Positions 33,742 to 45,437 are shown, counted from the first letter of the stretch. The stretch: 64,000 nt of DNA from Centroberyx gerrardi (GCF_048128805.1 NC_136010.1:25188980-25252979), one strand, 5' to 3'. The notes: generated by a model not told the origin, from the sequence alone. Made by a program: numbers and translations.

Positions 33742-34971
33742 TCTTTCCCACTCATCTCGGTGTCCTTCACTGGCCGAGGAGGCAGCCGCTGGCACGACTC
33801 CCGCAAACAATTTGGAAAGAGGACTGGCAGGCGCACAGAGGCTCGCCCATAACCGTATAATGTGTCACCGCACAGGTCCAAGCATCGTGTTTCAATCGAG
33901 CCACGCAATCATCATCATGGTCATCCATCTCATGTCATATGTAGAGGATATGGGCAGTTGAAACTAACTTTTACCTCCTTTTATCTAATAGATTTTGAAA
34001 ATAAAAGGTGATTCCAGTCCCTGTAATTTTAGCTTGTCTATGCTCTTCTTCTCTGGTGTTCATACCGGTTAAGAACACATGAAGAAATAGCTATATATGA
34101 GCATCAGTCCAGGCTTCATGTTGTTTGCTAGGCTTTCCAAGCATGAAGAACTGCATCTGTCTCCTTCTACCCATAAACCCTTGTGTTTCGGGGTGGTTTC
34201 TCACTGCTAATGAACTGCATCTCACTTCTCTTGTTGGAGGACAGAGACTCGCATTATTAAACGTCTTGGTGCGATTATTTGATGCCACCAGAGTTCGAAT
34301 GCCATCGTTCTCACCTGGCCAAACAAACCGAACTAAAGGAGGAAACACTGCAGAGAATGCACCCTTGATCATGATGTTTTCCAACAAAAATCAGCTTGAG
34401 ACCCTGGGTTACAAATCATTGCCTTTCAACAAATCAGCAGATTATTTCAGCCTGACATACAGCAGAAAGAGAATGACCGATATATCCTTTTGAAATAGGT
34501 GTTGCTCAGTAAAGGTTACAAACTGAAGGAAAGAGATACATTAAGAATGCATAAGGATACAAGGAGGCACGAAACATTCATGTACGATAGTGGAGGGATT
34601 CTCCACCAGTTCTCTCTCCGTCTCTGTGTCCCTCACTCATTGTTTCTGCGTATGTCTTATCAGCACACTGTAGCTTTAGGGTTTTCCTCTTTGTCTCTGT
34701 CTTTCTCTCTGTTTCTGCTGCTGCCTCCTCTCTCTCTCTCTCTCTCTCTCTCGCTCTCTCTCTCTCACACACGCTGAGTGACAATGCTGAGACGGGTCAA
34801 AGGAATCCATTATTCAACTGTCAGGTTATTTTTAGAAACACCCTGGTGACTTTGGAATTATTTATTAAGCGCCTGATAATTAAAACATGTACATTTGCTT
34901 GGGAAAGGCCGGACAGAAATCTCAGAGAGAGAGAGAGAGAAAGGCAGGGATATCCCCCGGGGAGACTCTCC

Positions 34972-35003
<32 letters not shown>

Positions 35004-35144
35004 TTCTAGTTCTATATTTAACTCGACCACTGCAGCACCTATTTAGCTCCTGCAGGCTTACTGGAAACACATGCACGTGGATGCATTTATCTACATATAC
35101 GCACTGGCACAGCAATGCGTACGAACCTACACATACACACACCG

Positions 35145-35182
<38 letters not shown>

Positions 35183-35407
35183 CTTTACATATTTACTAGC
35201 CCAGCAAGAACGAGAGAAGAGAATGAAAACGCTCTCATCAATAATGCAGCGCTCACACCATCATATACACATTTACCCACTGTCTTACATGCTCACGTGA
35301 ACAGACGCATGAGGGCGTGCACGCACACACACACACACACACACAGAAGCAGATGCATACCGTAAAACATGCACACACAAACTCATTCACTTAGTGTGTT
35401 TCACTGA

Positions 35408-35442
<35 letters not shown>

Positions 35443-35553
35443 TGCCCTCACTGCATTAAGCGATTTACTTCACTCTGCTTGTAAGAATGAAGAACATTTA
35501 TGGGGCAGAGAGGGACAACAAAAGGACATGTTGGCACAATGAAGAAAAACACC

Positions 35554-35592
<39 letters not shown>

Positions 35593-35700
35593 TGTATGGG
35601 AGAGAGAAAGAGAGGAATGGTTTTATAGGGAGCACTAAAGCCAAGCACAGGTATACGACCAGAGTAATGAAAAGAGCACAATCCTTCTTCATTAATATAA

Positions 35701-35738
<38 letters not shown>

Positions 35739-36998
35739 TGCAGCCCCACGGATATCTGTCAAACATCAGTAAAATGGGTGGAAGAAAGTAAAAAATAAAT
35801 AATAATAAATAAGTATGAGTCAAAAACTCAGAAAACGAAACATAATCAAAAGGACTGCGGACCTTCCCATGAATCTCTGGGATAACAGCAGGATTTGAGA
35901 ACATTGCGTCTTGGAAATGAAAGTAAATAAAAAAGCTCTTCATTCTGTTACAGGTGAGTCTGTGCACAATAATGACTGTCTCTGCCCATTGATCTGTACT
36001 GGACCAAAAATAACACACGTCATTTGGACGTACATTTTTGTCCCAGCACCTTCCAGGACGGTGAGTGCCTGCGTCTGTTGCTCCCGCTGAGAATCCAACC
36101 CTTCACCCTGGAAGTGTTACCGCCAATTATGAAAGAGGCTTCAATTTTCTATTAAGGGCAAGAGTGGAGGGCGCTTGAAAGTGTCAGAAGTAGGATTCAA
36201 GCATAGTGGAGTTTTAGTTCTACAAACATTTCTGGAGCCACAGAATCGTAGTTTTTCAGAGCGCAGGTTAGCTAACTGGCTAACTTGAATAGCAAAGAAG
36301 GAATAGTGGCCCAAATAGTATAAATATAAATACAAAATAAAAATGGTGATGATTTTTCTTTCAAGTATACATGACCATGGCATTCATGATGTTAGCAGGT
36401 TAGCTAACTAGCTTACTTAAATAGCTATAGGCTAGTGTGGCTAGTTTGAACTTGGAAACTCAGCTATAGGCTAACTAGCTAAGATAACTTATTGCATTTT
36501 TTCAGCTAGTAGCAGAGCGCTAGTCTTCATAATATTAGCTTCCTCCTCTCTTACCTCTTGTCTTTTTCACCGGGCTTCAGTCTAATGTTACTTGGCTCCG
36601 CCCACTGAGGTTTAATTCAACCAATCAGATTATTTCTGCCTCCAGAGCAGCTCTGCCTCAGAGAAATGTGTGTACAACATTAAATCCAATCTGCAGAACT
36701 CAAACCCACACCTCCCTGGAAGGCTGCAACCTAAATGTGCGCCTCCTCTGACAAAATGATTGCTGGTGTGAACATACATTTCATCACTGAATATTATTGA
36801 AGTGATTGGCTATCTTTAGAGCCTCGGTTGTGAATTGCTATATTTAATTAAGCCTACATGTTCTACTTCTTTACATATTCTTCAGTGCTGATCTACTGTT
36901 CTCCTCCACAGGCAGACCAGCATCCTCAAAAAAAGATCTAAAACTACTCTACAATCCCTGGACAAGCTGCTAGCCCGAGGTCCTTACACATCTATCTA

Positions 36999-37034
<36 letters not shown>

Positions 37035-37178
37035 TCGCAGACTTTCTCCCTCTCTTTCTCTGTCTCTCTCCTTGTTTCTCATTCACACTCTCTCTATTCC
37101 CCTCACTAAGACACATTTTTCTCTTGGTGCTCTCTTTTCCTCTCTACTTGCATCTCTTTTTTTCTCTCTCACTCGCTT

Positions 37179-37209
<31 letters not shown>

Positions 37210-40200
37210 CACACACACAAACACACACCCCCAAGGAGAAGGAGCAGCCGCTGACAGGTCGTTTCTCCCAGGACAGCTTCTCTCCTGCGCCACGGCCCAT
37301 GTCCTGCTTAGTTCTGTTTAATATTGCAGCAGACGGGGTCAGACGTGAGCGGGGGATGGAGGGATGAGTTGATGGAGGAGAGGAGGGAGACGGGGAGTCA
37401 CCGAGCAGCAGCGGCTAGCGGGCCGCCGAGCTTTTGACAGCGCTCACTGAGAGATGGGAGAGGAGAGGAGAAGAGAGGAGAAAGAGGTGATAGAAGAAAA
37501 GAGGGAAATGGGAAAGGTACAGACAGTGGACCGCTGAGCAACTGGTCCTCCTTGAGAAAAACGTCTTCTGTGGGGAGCAGAAAAGTCAAACCTCGCCTGC
37601 ATTTCCCAAAAGCCTCTTGCACTAAACTCATCTTTGTTCCGAACAAGACGAGTCAAATCTGAAGCCGTACCAGTTTTTCCCAGAAGCATTTTGCTCTAAA
37701 TTCGTCTAAATTCGAAGGGAAGGTGCAACAAGCGAAGACGTTCACAGACCTTAGGTGCGTTTGGGCAATCCAGCCCTCGTCTTGTTCTTTCTTTTTTTTT
37801 TTTTGCTGAAGAAAAATGCTGCTCGGTCCAGAATGTAAGCATATAAAAATGACCCCATTATTCATTTTCCTATGGAGGTGTGACATAGCTGGAGGAGGAC
37901 AGGAGGAAAGTTGCCTATTAGCAGGCAGTTGGCGGCTCACTAATGGCCCAACCGTAGCCCACTTTTAGCTGCAGTTGGTCTGTACTTAAACATAATGCTG
38001 ATCTCATTTTTTCCTAGTTTAAGCCTTCTGCGTGACCATTTATCACTCATTTGTCCACTTTTAAACGTTCTGCTGGTAAATTGTTGATCCATGGAGTGGT
38101 AACCATTGTTGCCACTGCCTCCCCGCCCAGTTACCCTGCTTTAGTACTGCAGGATTTCACAATCAATTCCCTTTGGGTTTGGAGCAACAATGCAGCAGCA
38201 GTGCAGCATGCATGCAAGAACTTGGACAACTACTGTATGGCTTCATTTGTACTGGTGGACCTTGGTTTGTCTATGATTTGTCCTGCAGACTGCTGGCCTT
38301 CTATTGCCTTGGTTTTGCCTTCTTGTTGTACCATAGCTTGTGCAAACAGTGTTAAACCTTCGTCCAGGTCACCATTGGCTCATTTTGGCTCATTTGGTTG
38401 TTTTGGTACACTTGGTACCACTCCAATGCCAAGAGGTGGCGTGCTCTGGTCCTTTTCAAGTACATTAAACTTATAGAAAATGAGTCTGTTTAGCACACAT
38501 TGTGGCCAACTTTGGCTCATTTTCATCTCATAGATGCCAATGCACACTGCGTCACTTGGCTGTGCTAAGAGGCCTGTGTGGTATTTTGGCCAAGGTGCCA
38601 TATTTCTTTTTCACTTTTTCACTCTTTTTCACAACCTGTATTTACTGTAACCAAAAAGTCCCATTGAGATTAAGGATCTTTTTTTAAGGGAGACCTGGTG
38701 GCCGAGAAATCGGCATCAAGACAATATCACATATAAGCAAAAAAGGACAATCAACATCACATTAGTGGTAGCCAAGTGCAAAGTTAGAATTTGCAACATA
38801 AATGCTCAAAAGGCAGCAACACATAATCTGACCATCAGGATCCGGGCCCAAACAGCTCCCTAATTGACACATTTGGTGCATTTGGCCTAAATCTAGGCCA
38901 CCATTGGTTCAAATTGGCCCTTACTGGAGTTGCTCTGGTACACTGTGTCACTGTGCTGTGCCAGAAGACCTGCTGCTATACCCAGCGGGGCAGAGCGGAT
39001 GATTAAACGATCATCTCCAAGGTGGTGAACAGCATTAGGCTGTCGGCCAAGCCTATTAGACAACTCACCTCTACTACACATCACACACATCCACTGGAAG
39101 GACAGTGAAACCTTCTGAAGTTTCACAAACTCTGGTGCAATCAGAAAGTAGAGGGAACACAGGTCTAATTTACTTGAAAAATAAATAAAAAAAAAGTGAT
39201 ATTTTATCATTGCCAGGGCTTAGCATATGAGGAAGAAGTAGGCCTTACTACTACTGTCTACTATACTGAAATTTTACTTTAGCAGAAGAAAAACTGATGT
39301 AAAAATCTAGGCTGAAATCTGGGTTTGTCACGATTTCTCTGCTTTGGCGGCGAGAAGTATTTGAAATGATGTTCGGACTACAACCAAACCACAGAAGTGT
39401 TACATTATCAAAGGTATGTCACTCATGTGCAGCTCACCAGTCAACAGTTCCTACCCTAGTAAAAATGGCTTCCCCAGACCTGGTAGGCTCTGAACTTTTG
39501 TAATGACATTAGGCATGACATAGCCTATGTTTGTGTAAATATGCGACTTGACAATAAGAGCAGTCTGCATGTGCCGCTAGCATATCAGTCAGGTTTGCCA
39601 AAAATTGTTTTCAATATAAGCTCTTTGGGTAGGATAGTATGCTAACGGCACTTGGCTACCCAGCGCAGGTAACCTGTGTGAGCTAACATTAGTTGGATAG
39701 TAGCAGACTTTTGTTTACAAACTATTGAACACTCTAAAAATAAAATTCTGAAATGTATGTCATTATTCCATCCATTACAAAAAAAAATGCTGATCCCCAT
39801 TAATCAATAATGTTACTACATTGATGTTTCTTTTGCTATTAGCTATCAAACTGGCTAGCAAAGCTAGCGAGCCAGCTAGACAACAACCAGGCTAACGCAA
39901 ACCAGTAACACTAGATGGATGGCTTTTTGTCTAATGCAAACTATACCACTATCATAGATAAATTTAAGAATTTAATTTTACAGTTAGGTAACTTGTTTCC
40001 TCCATGCTTGCACAGGTTTGATGATAGAGTTTACACTTATGCCACTCTCTGATGCAAGGTTTTACTTGGACTGTAATGTAGGATGTGTAAAGTGTAATGG
40101 ATTTAAAAGGTAATGAAGTATAATACTTAGGTCAAGACATACTTAAATGAAAGTGCTGCCGATGGCTGAAAGGGAGCCAGGTGCTTCAGCAGAATCATCA

Positions 40201-43094
40201 CATTCACAGTGACATTACGGAAGTAATGCCAGTCATTTGGCTTTGCCCTCCTCCTCCTCCTCCTCATCATCCTCCTCATCATCATCTACGTTCTCATCCT
40301 CATTTTCATCATCATCAATGGAAGAGGCAGTGCTGCAGTGGCACTGTTTAGGGCATTGTGTGTTGTTCTAGTCACTGATGTCTTGCATCAGGTTTGCATG
40401 TTAGAGACCCAGGTTAAATTCCTGTTAAGTCATGAAGATTTACATGAAGAGAGTGTAATCTGCACCTCTGCCTCTCAGTCTTTTATGCAGATTGTAGAGC
40501 ACCAAACCCTTCCAACACTCTCTGCAGAACAGAGGACGGAGTGGGCAGATAAAAATGAGAAAAAGAACAATACGGAAGGGAAAAAAGTGCTGATCTCTCT
40601 CTCTCTCGCTCCCTCTCTCCCTCTTATTGAGTATGCTGACTGTTTCGGTACAGAAAACTGACTCCCACGCTATTCTGCCTGGCCTATTTATCACATTGAT
40701 CAGCTTATAAAGAAGACGGATATGCACAGGAGGTTTGCTGGAAATATGAGTATGAGGAGGGAGAGCACGATTTTGTGCAGCTTCTGTAATCTACAGCACG
40801 GGGCTCTCCCTACACCAGGGTGACGTCTGGCCCACATGGGTAGCTTACACACTTGGCCGGGTAACATCTGTTCACCTTAGGCCTAACTGTTGTTTCACAC
40901 TATGTCTGAAGTGTAACAATCCTCCATATAATAAGAATAATCTTTATATAGCACTTTTCAAAAAGTGAGAAAGTGCTATAAAGTGCTTCACAATCAAGAG
41001 ATATTGTTGCAAAATGCCCTAGTGCAATGGCATTGGGAATCGGCAGAAAATTGAGAAAGTCAGTAGCAAGAGAGAATAGAGAGAATTTCTACCTTTAAAA
41101 TTAGGCAGACTATTCAGTCAGTATGAGTGTCAATATCTTTACCCCAAAGCTAGAACCTAAACACAAAACCTTTAATCTGTGAAGCCAGCAAAAGATCTGC
41201 AACCACCACTGGAAGCACCATTGATGATCAATTGGACATTGGAAATTTTTGGTGCTACCAGTTACAAACTCCGAAACCCCTCTAAAGTCATCCTGGGTAC
41301 TGTCAAAGTGCTCACAAAATCAGTTTCTCACAGTCAAAGTCACATGTCCAAAATACAACTTCACAAATCTATACTGAGCTGTCCAAAACTACAATAATAT
41401 CATGATCACGTGACCTTAAATAACATTTGTCAATCCCATGTTAGAGACCCCCCCTCTGTCCACCCCCAGTACTGAAGCTGCTCGGTGGTCAGTTCAGGTA
41501 GCAGGTGTAAAGTATCTCTCCAACACCATCTGTCCTCCAGGCATGTAGGCTAGAGAAACCCCCACTTCCCCCAAATCACTTCTACAAACTGTAATCTATC
41601 CACGAACACGCGGAAAACAAAGCTCACCTGCCTGGAAACACTAATCCAATCAACCTGAATTCATCCCTCAAAATAGCAATATCGGCCCCGGGCCCCGGCT
41701 GCAGGAGACTGCATTCATAACTCCACTGCATCGGTCTATATGATGAGCCGAAATGAATGAATGAATGAATAAAATTTGCATTTCATCAGCATAAATTTAC
41801 GATCCCCTCGCTTTCTTTAGAAATTCAGCGGGGTGCCCTCGGAATATCAATGGTAACAGGCTGGATCCATGTCTAGTACTGCCTTCACTGCAATTCAGCA
41901 GCGTGAATAATAGCTACAATATATTCCCACTGTCTCAACACTGAGTCGTGATGCTTCTTTCAGCAGAAACGGTAATAGAAAAACGTGCAACGGCACTAAT
42001 TAACCGTAGCAAGACGACAGTATATTGATTTCAGTCGGAACTGCTGCATAAAAAGCTTTCAAATACGATGATATCCCTATGATATTCCCATAGGAACTTA
42101 CACTGTGCCTGCGGTGCTCAATAGTGAGTTTATAGTGGCCTCATCGTGCTCTAAGGTATTTTGTATCTTCTATGGCAGGCCTATCACTATAATATTCCTA
42201 TTGGGACTTGTAGCTGTGCTGTGATATTTCCTTCTAAAATATATTATAGGGTGAAGTTCTTATAGGTCTAATGTTACTCTACCATAATATAGGATTAACT
42301 GATTTTGGTGGACTTACAGGCGGATGGGTACTACTCAAGGCGGTGATGTGGTGGTGGTGAATGAAAACGTAAACTACTGTCTGAAATCCAGTCAGTTATC
42401 ATCATAAGGCTTCACAGCTAGTAGTATAACCTAAAGAAAATATCAGCTATGCTTTTCCCCATTCAAGGATGGCATATCTTCATATAACATCAGTTTGATA
42501 CTATGTATTCACCTCATTGTTATCTCGGCCTGGTCGTCTGGGCAGGTAAGGTGGGTAAACCCTATTTGAATAAAACAGTGGGGTCATTTGAGTTTGAGGT
42601 GCCTGGTTCCAAAGCCTGAGCTGTTGCATCTGCCCACATAACAAGCCTATACTCTGAAGTCTCTTTTCTCCCCCTCCAGCCTTACCGCACAGCAGCTGCA
42701 TCCAGGCGCAGGTCTTGTAGACGGTGGAGGTGTTGCAGAAGAAGAAGAGCGCCATGCAGGCGATGCAGCTGAGGATCAGCACCATGGACAGCAGCACGAA
42801 CACCGAGGCCGCCTTGAAGGCTCCGGACGGGATGGAGCTGAAGTCGGCGAAGCTGCCCACGCAGGTGAGCTCCCGGCTGGGCGACGGCCCGCTGCCCACG
42901 CAGTAGTGGAAGAGGCCGAAGTAGCCGGCCTGCGGCGTGTTGACGCTGTCGCCGATCCAGTAGGGCTGGATGAACACCACCACGTTGACGATGGCGAAGC
43001 AGATGGTGAAGATGGCCCACAGCACCCCGATGGCGCGGGAGTTGCGCATGTAGTTGTCGTGGTAGATCTTGGAGGCTTCTTGCGAAGGCAACAT
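23507..43094 (-). CDS. lhfpl4: LHFPL tetraspan family member, LHFPL4-like
   Basis: LHFPL4 (GARLH4) is a four-pass synaptic membrane protein that in mammals binds GABA-A receptors and neuroligin-2 and is needed for inhibitory synapse assembly. Two exons are firm: 42686-43094 (409 bases, start ATG 43092-43094) and 26392-26628 (237 bases), with consensus donors (gtaag, gtgagg), an acceptor ccccccag and matching phases. Residues 1-215 read as follows: [12 protein letters not shown] at the N-terminus; first membrane segment [12 protein letters not shown] followed by [20 protein letters not shown]; segment [20 protein letters not shown]; segment [10 protein letters not shown] then [14 protein letters not shown]; last segment [20 protein letters not shown]. 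The DCSVRWAY and NRQTD phrases favour LHFPL4 over LHFPL3 or LHFPL5. The C-terminal tail is unresolved: candidates are exons at 24370-24386 and 23507-23560 (listed). The 16 kb intron 1 is filled with repeats. Confidence 0.9.
24370..24386 (-). CDS. lhfpl4: Candidate 17-base micro-exon (or short terminal exon) of the LHFPL4-like gene
   Basis: The acceptor (T-rich tract then ccttgcag) is excellent and a consensus donor GTAAGT follows 17 bases later. Joined to exon 2 in phase it encodes DFAVSR after NK; human LHFPL4 has DFVGSTVSS at this place. If the donor is not used, the frame runs [10 protein letters not shown] and stops at 24355-24357. Confidence 0.45.
25591..25957. mobile_element. Tc1-type MITE (internally deleted)
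   Basis: Left end accagtcaaacgtttggaca and right end gtccaaacttttgactggt are inverted repeats of the form seen in fish Tc1/mariner elements. The 3' tip reads tagtgta, fitting the usual TA target. The 367-base body has no transposase frame. Confidence 0.85.
26392..26628 (-). CDS. lhfpl4: LHFPL4-like exon 2
   Basis: Encodes the third and fourth membrane segments, from [15 protein letters not shown] to [14 protein letters not shown]. Acceptor cctccccccag, donor AACAAAG/gtgagg. The surrounding intron is strongly purine-rich on the + strand (26630-26900), which creates long spurious Pro/Ser-rich frames. Confidence 0.93.
27981..28367 (+). mobile_element. Longer member of the TTAA-ended MITE family
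   Basis: Its left end (taagctacactt) and right end (ttgcctagtgcagctttaa) match the 115-base element in the SRPK 3' UTR. So does an internal phrase (gtgagaggtaactgcttg here, gtgaggggtaactgtttg there). It carries about 270 extra interior bases and no open frame. Confidence 0.6.
28569..28617. repeat. (CA)n microsatellite
   Basis: About 50 bases of CA repeat with ACATAC interruptions at the right end, in LHFPL intron 1. Confidence 0.95.
29602..30148. mobile_element. TTAA-ended palindromic MITE, ggtcccatat family
   Basis: Starts ttaaaggtcccatatgg and ends gaatatgggacctttaa. The ends are inverted repeats with TTAA at both tips. The 547-base interior has no long frame, but includes a GC-rich segment (gccgccgggccgcggcgtc) that could be mistaken for a CpG island. 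Confidence 0.8.
31059..31085 (+). other. G-quadruplex-type motif
   Basis: Four G runs of 4, 8, 3 and 8 with loops TA, T and T satisfy the classical G-quadruplex pattern. It lies in LHFPL intron 1, beside long CT/GA tracts. It is on the strand opposite the gene, so it could form in DNA but not in the LHFPL pre-mRNA. Confidence 0.7.
31709..31757. repeat. (TG)n microsatellite
   Basis: About 49 bases of uninterrupted TG repeat in LHFPL intron 1. Confidence 0.95.
32940..33755. repeat. Polypyrimidine minisatellite with six copies of a 40-base core
   Basis: The phrase ggccattgagcagctcca followed by a shared stretch ending ggatcttcactc occurs at about 33050-33091, 33168-33212, 33233-33273, 33375-33416, 33488-33530 and 33624-33665. 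The copies are separated by variable CT tracts that repeat ttctattcttccctccacca. Unit length ranges from about 65 to 140 bases. Every frame is open for long stretches on both strands, but the frames only translate the repeat. Confidence 0.92.
34007..34345 (+). repeat. Dispersed repeat family, copy 2
   Basis: Same family and orientation as 11863-12195. Compared with copy 1 it retains a longer middle segment (34110-34270). The class is unknown. Confidence 0.7.
40925..41003 (-). mobile_element. 3' tail of an L2-like retroelement
   Basis: In reverse complement it reads gtgaagcactttatagcac, then aaaagtgctatataaagatt. This is the tail type of the L2 elements elsewhere in the window. No coding remnant was identified next to it. 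Confidence 0.5.
42686..43094 (-). CDS. lhfpl4: LHFPL4-like first coding exon
   Basis: Encodes residues 1-136 plus one base, from MLPSQEAS to AWMQLLC, covering the N-terminus, two membrane segments and the conserved extracellular QPYWIGD and ELTC segments. The exon is GC-rich, which produces an artefactual overlapping frame rich in His and Arg. An in-frame upstream ATG at 43170-43172 would add 26 Lys/Gln/Thr-rich residues; MLPSQ is the family start. Confidence 0.95.
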
Positions 43095-43102
43095 GTTTGG
43101 TG

Positions 43103-43134
<32 letters not shown>

Positions 43135-44013
43135 GTTTGTTTTTTTATATCCCCCTTTCCACCCCCGTCCACCTCCTCTTAAAGACTCTCACAGGAAATA
43201 AATGCGGGGTCTCTTCAAAAGAAATTCCAGACACCTAGACCCCACTCACCACCCTGCTCTTGTATCTTTTTTTTTTTCTCTCTCTCTCTCTCTCTCTTTC
43301 TATCAAAGCTTTCCAGCGCGTAAGAAACAGCTTCTCTCTTCCTCGCTTTGGCTCTTTCTAATGTGGCTGTTTATTAGGCTACTGAATGGGCCTAGTCTTC
43401 CTTTTCACATCCCCGCATGCTAAAAATGTAACCTGCAATCCAGTGTGTGATTTCACAAGACTACACATTGTAAAAATGAATGGGGAAAAAAATGCTACAT
43501 TGAAGCGATACAAAATCATAGCCCACCTATATCACTGATGAATAATTAACCAAGACCAGTGATTCAACATTGCTGTCTAAGGCTCCGTTTCCTTGGGGCT
43601 ACAACATAAATGACAAAAACAAATCCATCAAAACAGGATTTTCCTCTATTTTCACAGTCGTCGGGTGGGGGGGTTAAAGCTGTTGTTCATCCTCATCCAT
43701 CAGTCCAGATCTACCTTTATGGTGTCCTTTATTACCATCCGACAGATTAGATGCGTCTTGTTGCCTATAGCGCCAGCGGTGGACCCCGTTTTTACCATCC
43801 GAGGCATCCGCGGGGTGCTCCCCTTCCTCTGCTCGGGTTTTAACGGAGAGGTCCGCGCAGCATTCGCGAAATCAAACGAAATCAAAAACAGGGGAACCGG
43901 TTTCAAGAAGCCCTCTGTCAAATCTCAACAGTCCTTTCTCGTAAATCCGACATCCTCCACCGTCTCGACTCCATTATCATCATGGTTTTTGTCGTAGCCT
44001 ATCCAGTATGTCT

Positions 44014-44076
<63 letters not shown>

Positions 44077-44300
44077 CCGTCCTCCTCCCGTTTCTCCGCG
44101 CGCCCCCGCGGAAGATGCTGATGTTGTACTGATGACAGCGATGGAGCGCGTTCACGTACGCGGGCACGGCCGCAACAGCAGCAGCAGCGGCGGCGGCAGC
44201 AGCACAGGGGAATTTGCATCAAAGCGCGTCTCCGAGCCTATTCACCTTGAATTTGAAATTAGACCGACAAGTGATGCTTCCCAACAATAATATGATAATG
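43095..44300 (-). promoter_or_regulatory. lhfpl4: 5' region of the LHFPL4-like gene
   Basis: Immediately upstream of the start codon is an A-rich leader (CAAAA/CAAA repeats in the sense direction, 43105-43148). Further upstream are a GA tract at 44019-44074 (CT on the + strand) and a CpG-rich patch at about 44085-44230 (cgcgcgcccccgcgg on the + strand). This is the most promoter-like composition near the gene; no TATA box was identified. Confidence 0.4.
44019..44074. repeat. (CT)n microsatellite
   Basis: About 55 bases of CT repeat next to the CpG-rich patch upstream of the LHFPL4-like gene. Confidence 0.95.
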
Positions 44301-44314
44301 AGGTTAGACTGGTC

Positions 44315-44525
44315 CAGGGGTTCCCAAAGGTTTTCATGTTGGGGACTTCCCAAACAGAGATGCATTACAACACGGGACCCAGGGATTCCCATCTAGGAGA
44401 TTCTAAGTGAAATCTCTGATCAAAATATTCATTATATATTCATATTGCTAATTTCCTGTGAATGTAATGTTGAAATTGACTAACCCTAACCCTAACCCCT
44501 CAAGGATCCACTTTGGGAACCACTG
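44315..44525. mobile_element. hAT-like MITE containing a short telomeric repeat
   Basis: Left end caggggttcccaaagg and right end ctttgggaaccactg are inverted repeats of the common vertebrate cagtggttcccaaa type. The interior includes aaccctaaccctaacccct (44482-44500), a short interstitial telomere-like run. Target duplications are not clear. Confidence 0.7.
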
Positions 44526-44594
44526 GCCTAACACGGACATTGAGTTTTGACAGTAATAGACTACAGTGGAACCACTGAAGACTTGTAACCATTA

Positions 44595-44980
44595 GGGATG
44601 GGACGATATGCTGATACAATTCAATACGCGATATGAGGTTAACAAATCAAAACAGCCAAGATACGATGTAATAAATAAAGGTTTGATGACAACAAAGTCT
44701 GACTGTGCAAAATGATGTTTATTTCTGAGCCACAGATCTTTCTAGCAATGGCATTGGCTGCTAGAATGTAAACAACTATTTAGAAATGTCATTACAAAGT
44801 GCAAATAATATAGTTTCCATGGAGAGTTTGTGAAATTGTGATGTTCAAGCTTCTCATTTGTGATTACTACAGCAGGATAACATGTAGCTGATATCGCGAT
44901 TCATTTTTCTGCCCCACAACACGTATTGTCACATTTTTGTGACATCATGATATATTGAATTACAATATATCGTCCCATCC
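44595..44980. mobile_element. MITE with ggatgggacgatat termini
   Basis: Start ggatgggacgatatgctgat, end tatatcgtcccatcc, plus a second inverted phrase just inside (acaattcaata against tattgaattac). The terminal inverted repeat is about 30 bases with mismatches. No coding capacity in 386 bases. It sits about 70 bases from the preceding MITE. Confidence 0.8.
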
Positions 44981-45399
44981 ATAACAATAGGGTTAAAGTA
45001 GGGTTAAAGAAGCTTTGTATCATCTCCAACCGGGAAATATCTCCAGATTAACCATTCAATTGTCAAATAAGTGGTTCAGTGCCTTGTCCTGTATGCATTT
45101 TTATTGATGTGAGGCAATAACAGTGGCAAATCTGCAACCCATAATGAGGGGTCCCACTCTAGCCTTATACTATCCCAACATGCAAAGCAGTAAATTATAT
45201 AAGAATCAAAAAAGACCCAGTGGAAAACCCCCAAAGGAGCCCTGGGCGGTCCTTGCACCACACTTTGAGAATCGCCACGCTCCTCAGCTGTGTAGTGTAA
45301 CCTACTACAGTACAGTAGAGAGCAGCACACTTTCCCGCCTGCTTCTTTATTCAGGAGTCCTGTGTTCTGCTGGGCCAGATGTTGCCCTCACCATTGAAG

Positions 45400-45437
<38 letters not shown>

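Larger units (their letters stand above)
26629..42685 (-). other. lhfpl4: Intron 1 of the LHFPL4-like gene
   Basis: About 16 kb without supported coding sequence on either strand. It holds MITEs (27981-28367, 29602-30148), a G-rich block (31059-31085), CA/TG microsatellites (28569-28617, 31709-31757, 32711-32750, 35140-35180, 35318-35345, 35561-35597, 35702-35735, 37001-37030), the pyrimidine minisatellite at 32.9-33.76 kb, a dispersed repeat at 34.0 kb, GCTAGCTAAC-rich repeats at 36.26-36.6 and 39.6-39.9 kb, and a LINE tail at 40.9 kb. Confidence 0.7.

Noticed and set aside
32980..33908. Several 60-160 residue frames on both strands with repeated blocks
   Set aside because: They arise from the pyrimidine minisatellite and lack any start context, splice site or family motif.
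34125..34493. 122-residue plus-strand frame
   Set aside because: Lies largely within a dispersed repeat that has a second, frame-disrupted copy at 11.9-12.2 kb.
38050..38960. Loose repetition of ggctcatttt and tggtaca phrases suggesting a gene or array
   Set aside because: No fixed period, no splice structure and no family signal; too weak to list as a feature.
42682..43020. His/Arg/Leu-rich 112-residue minus frame and a 110-residue plus frame over LHFPL exon 1
   Set aside because: Shadow frames of a GC-rich real exon; the LHFPL frame explains the sequence.
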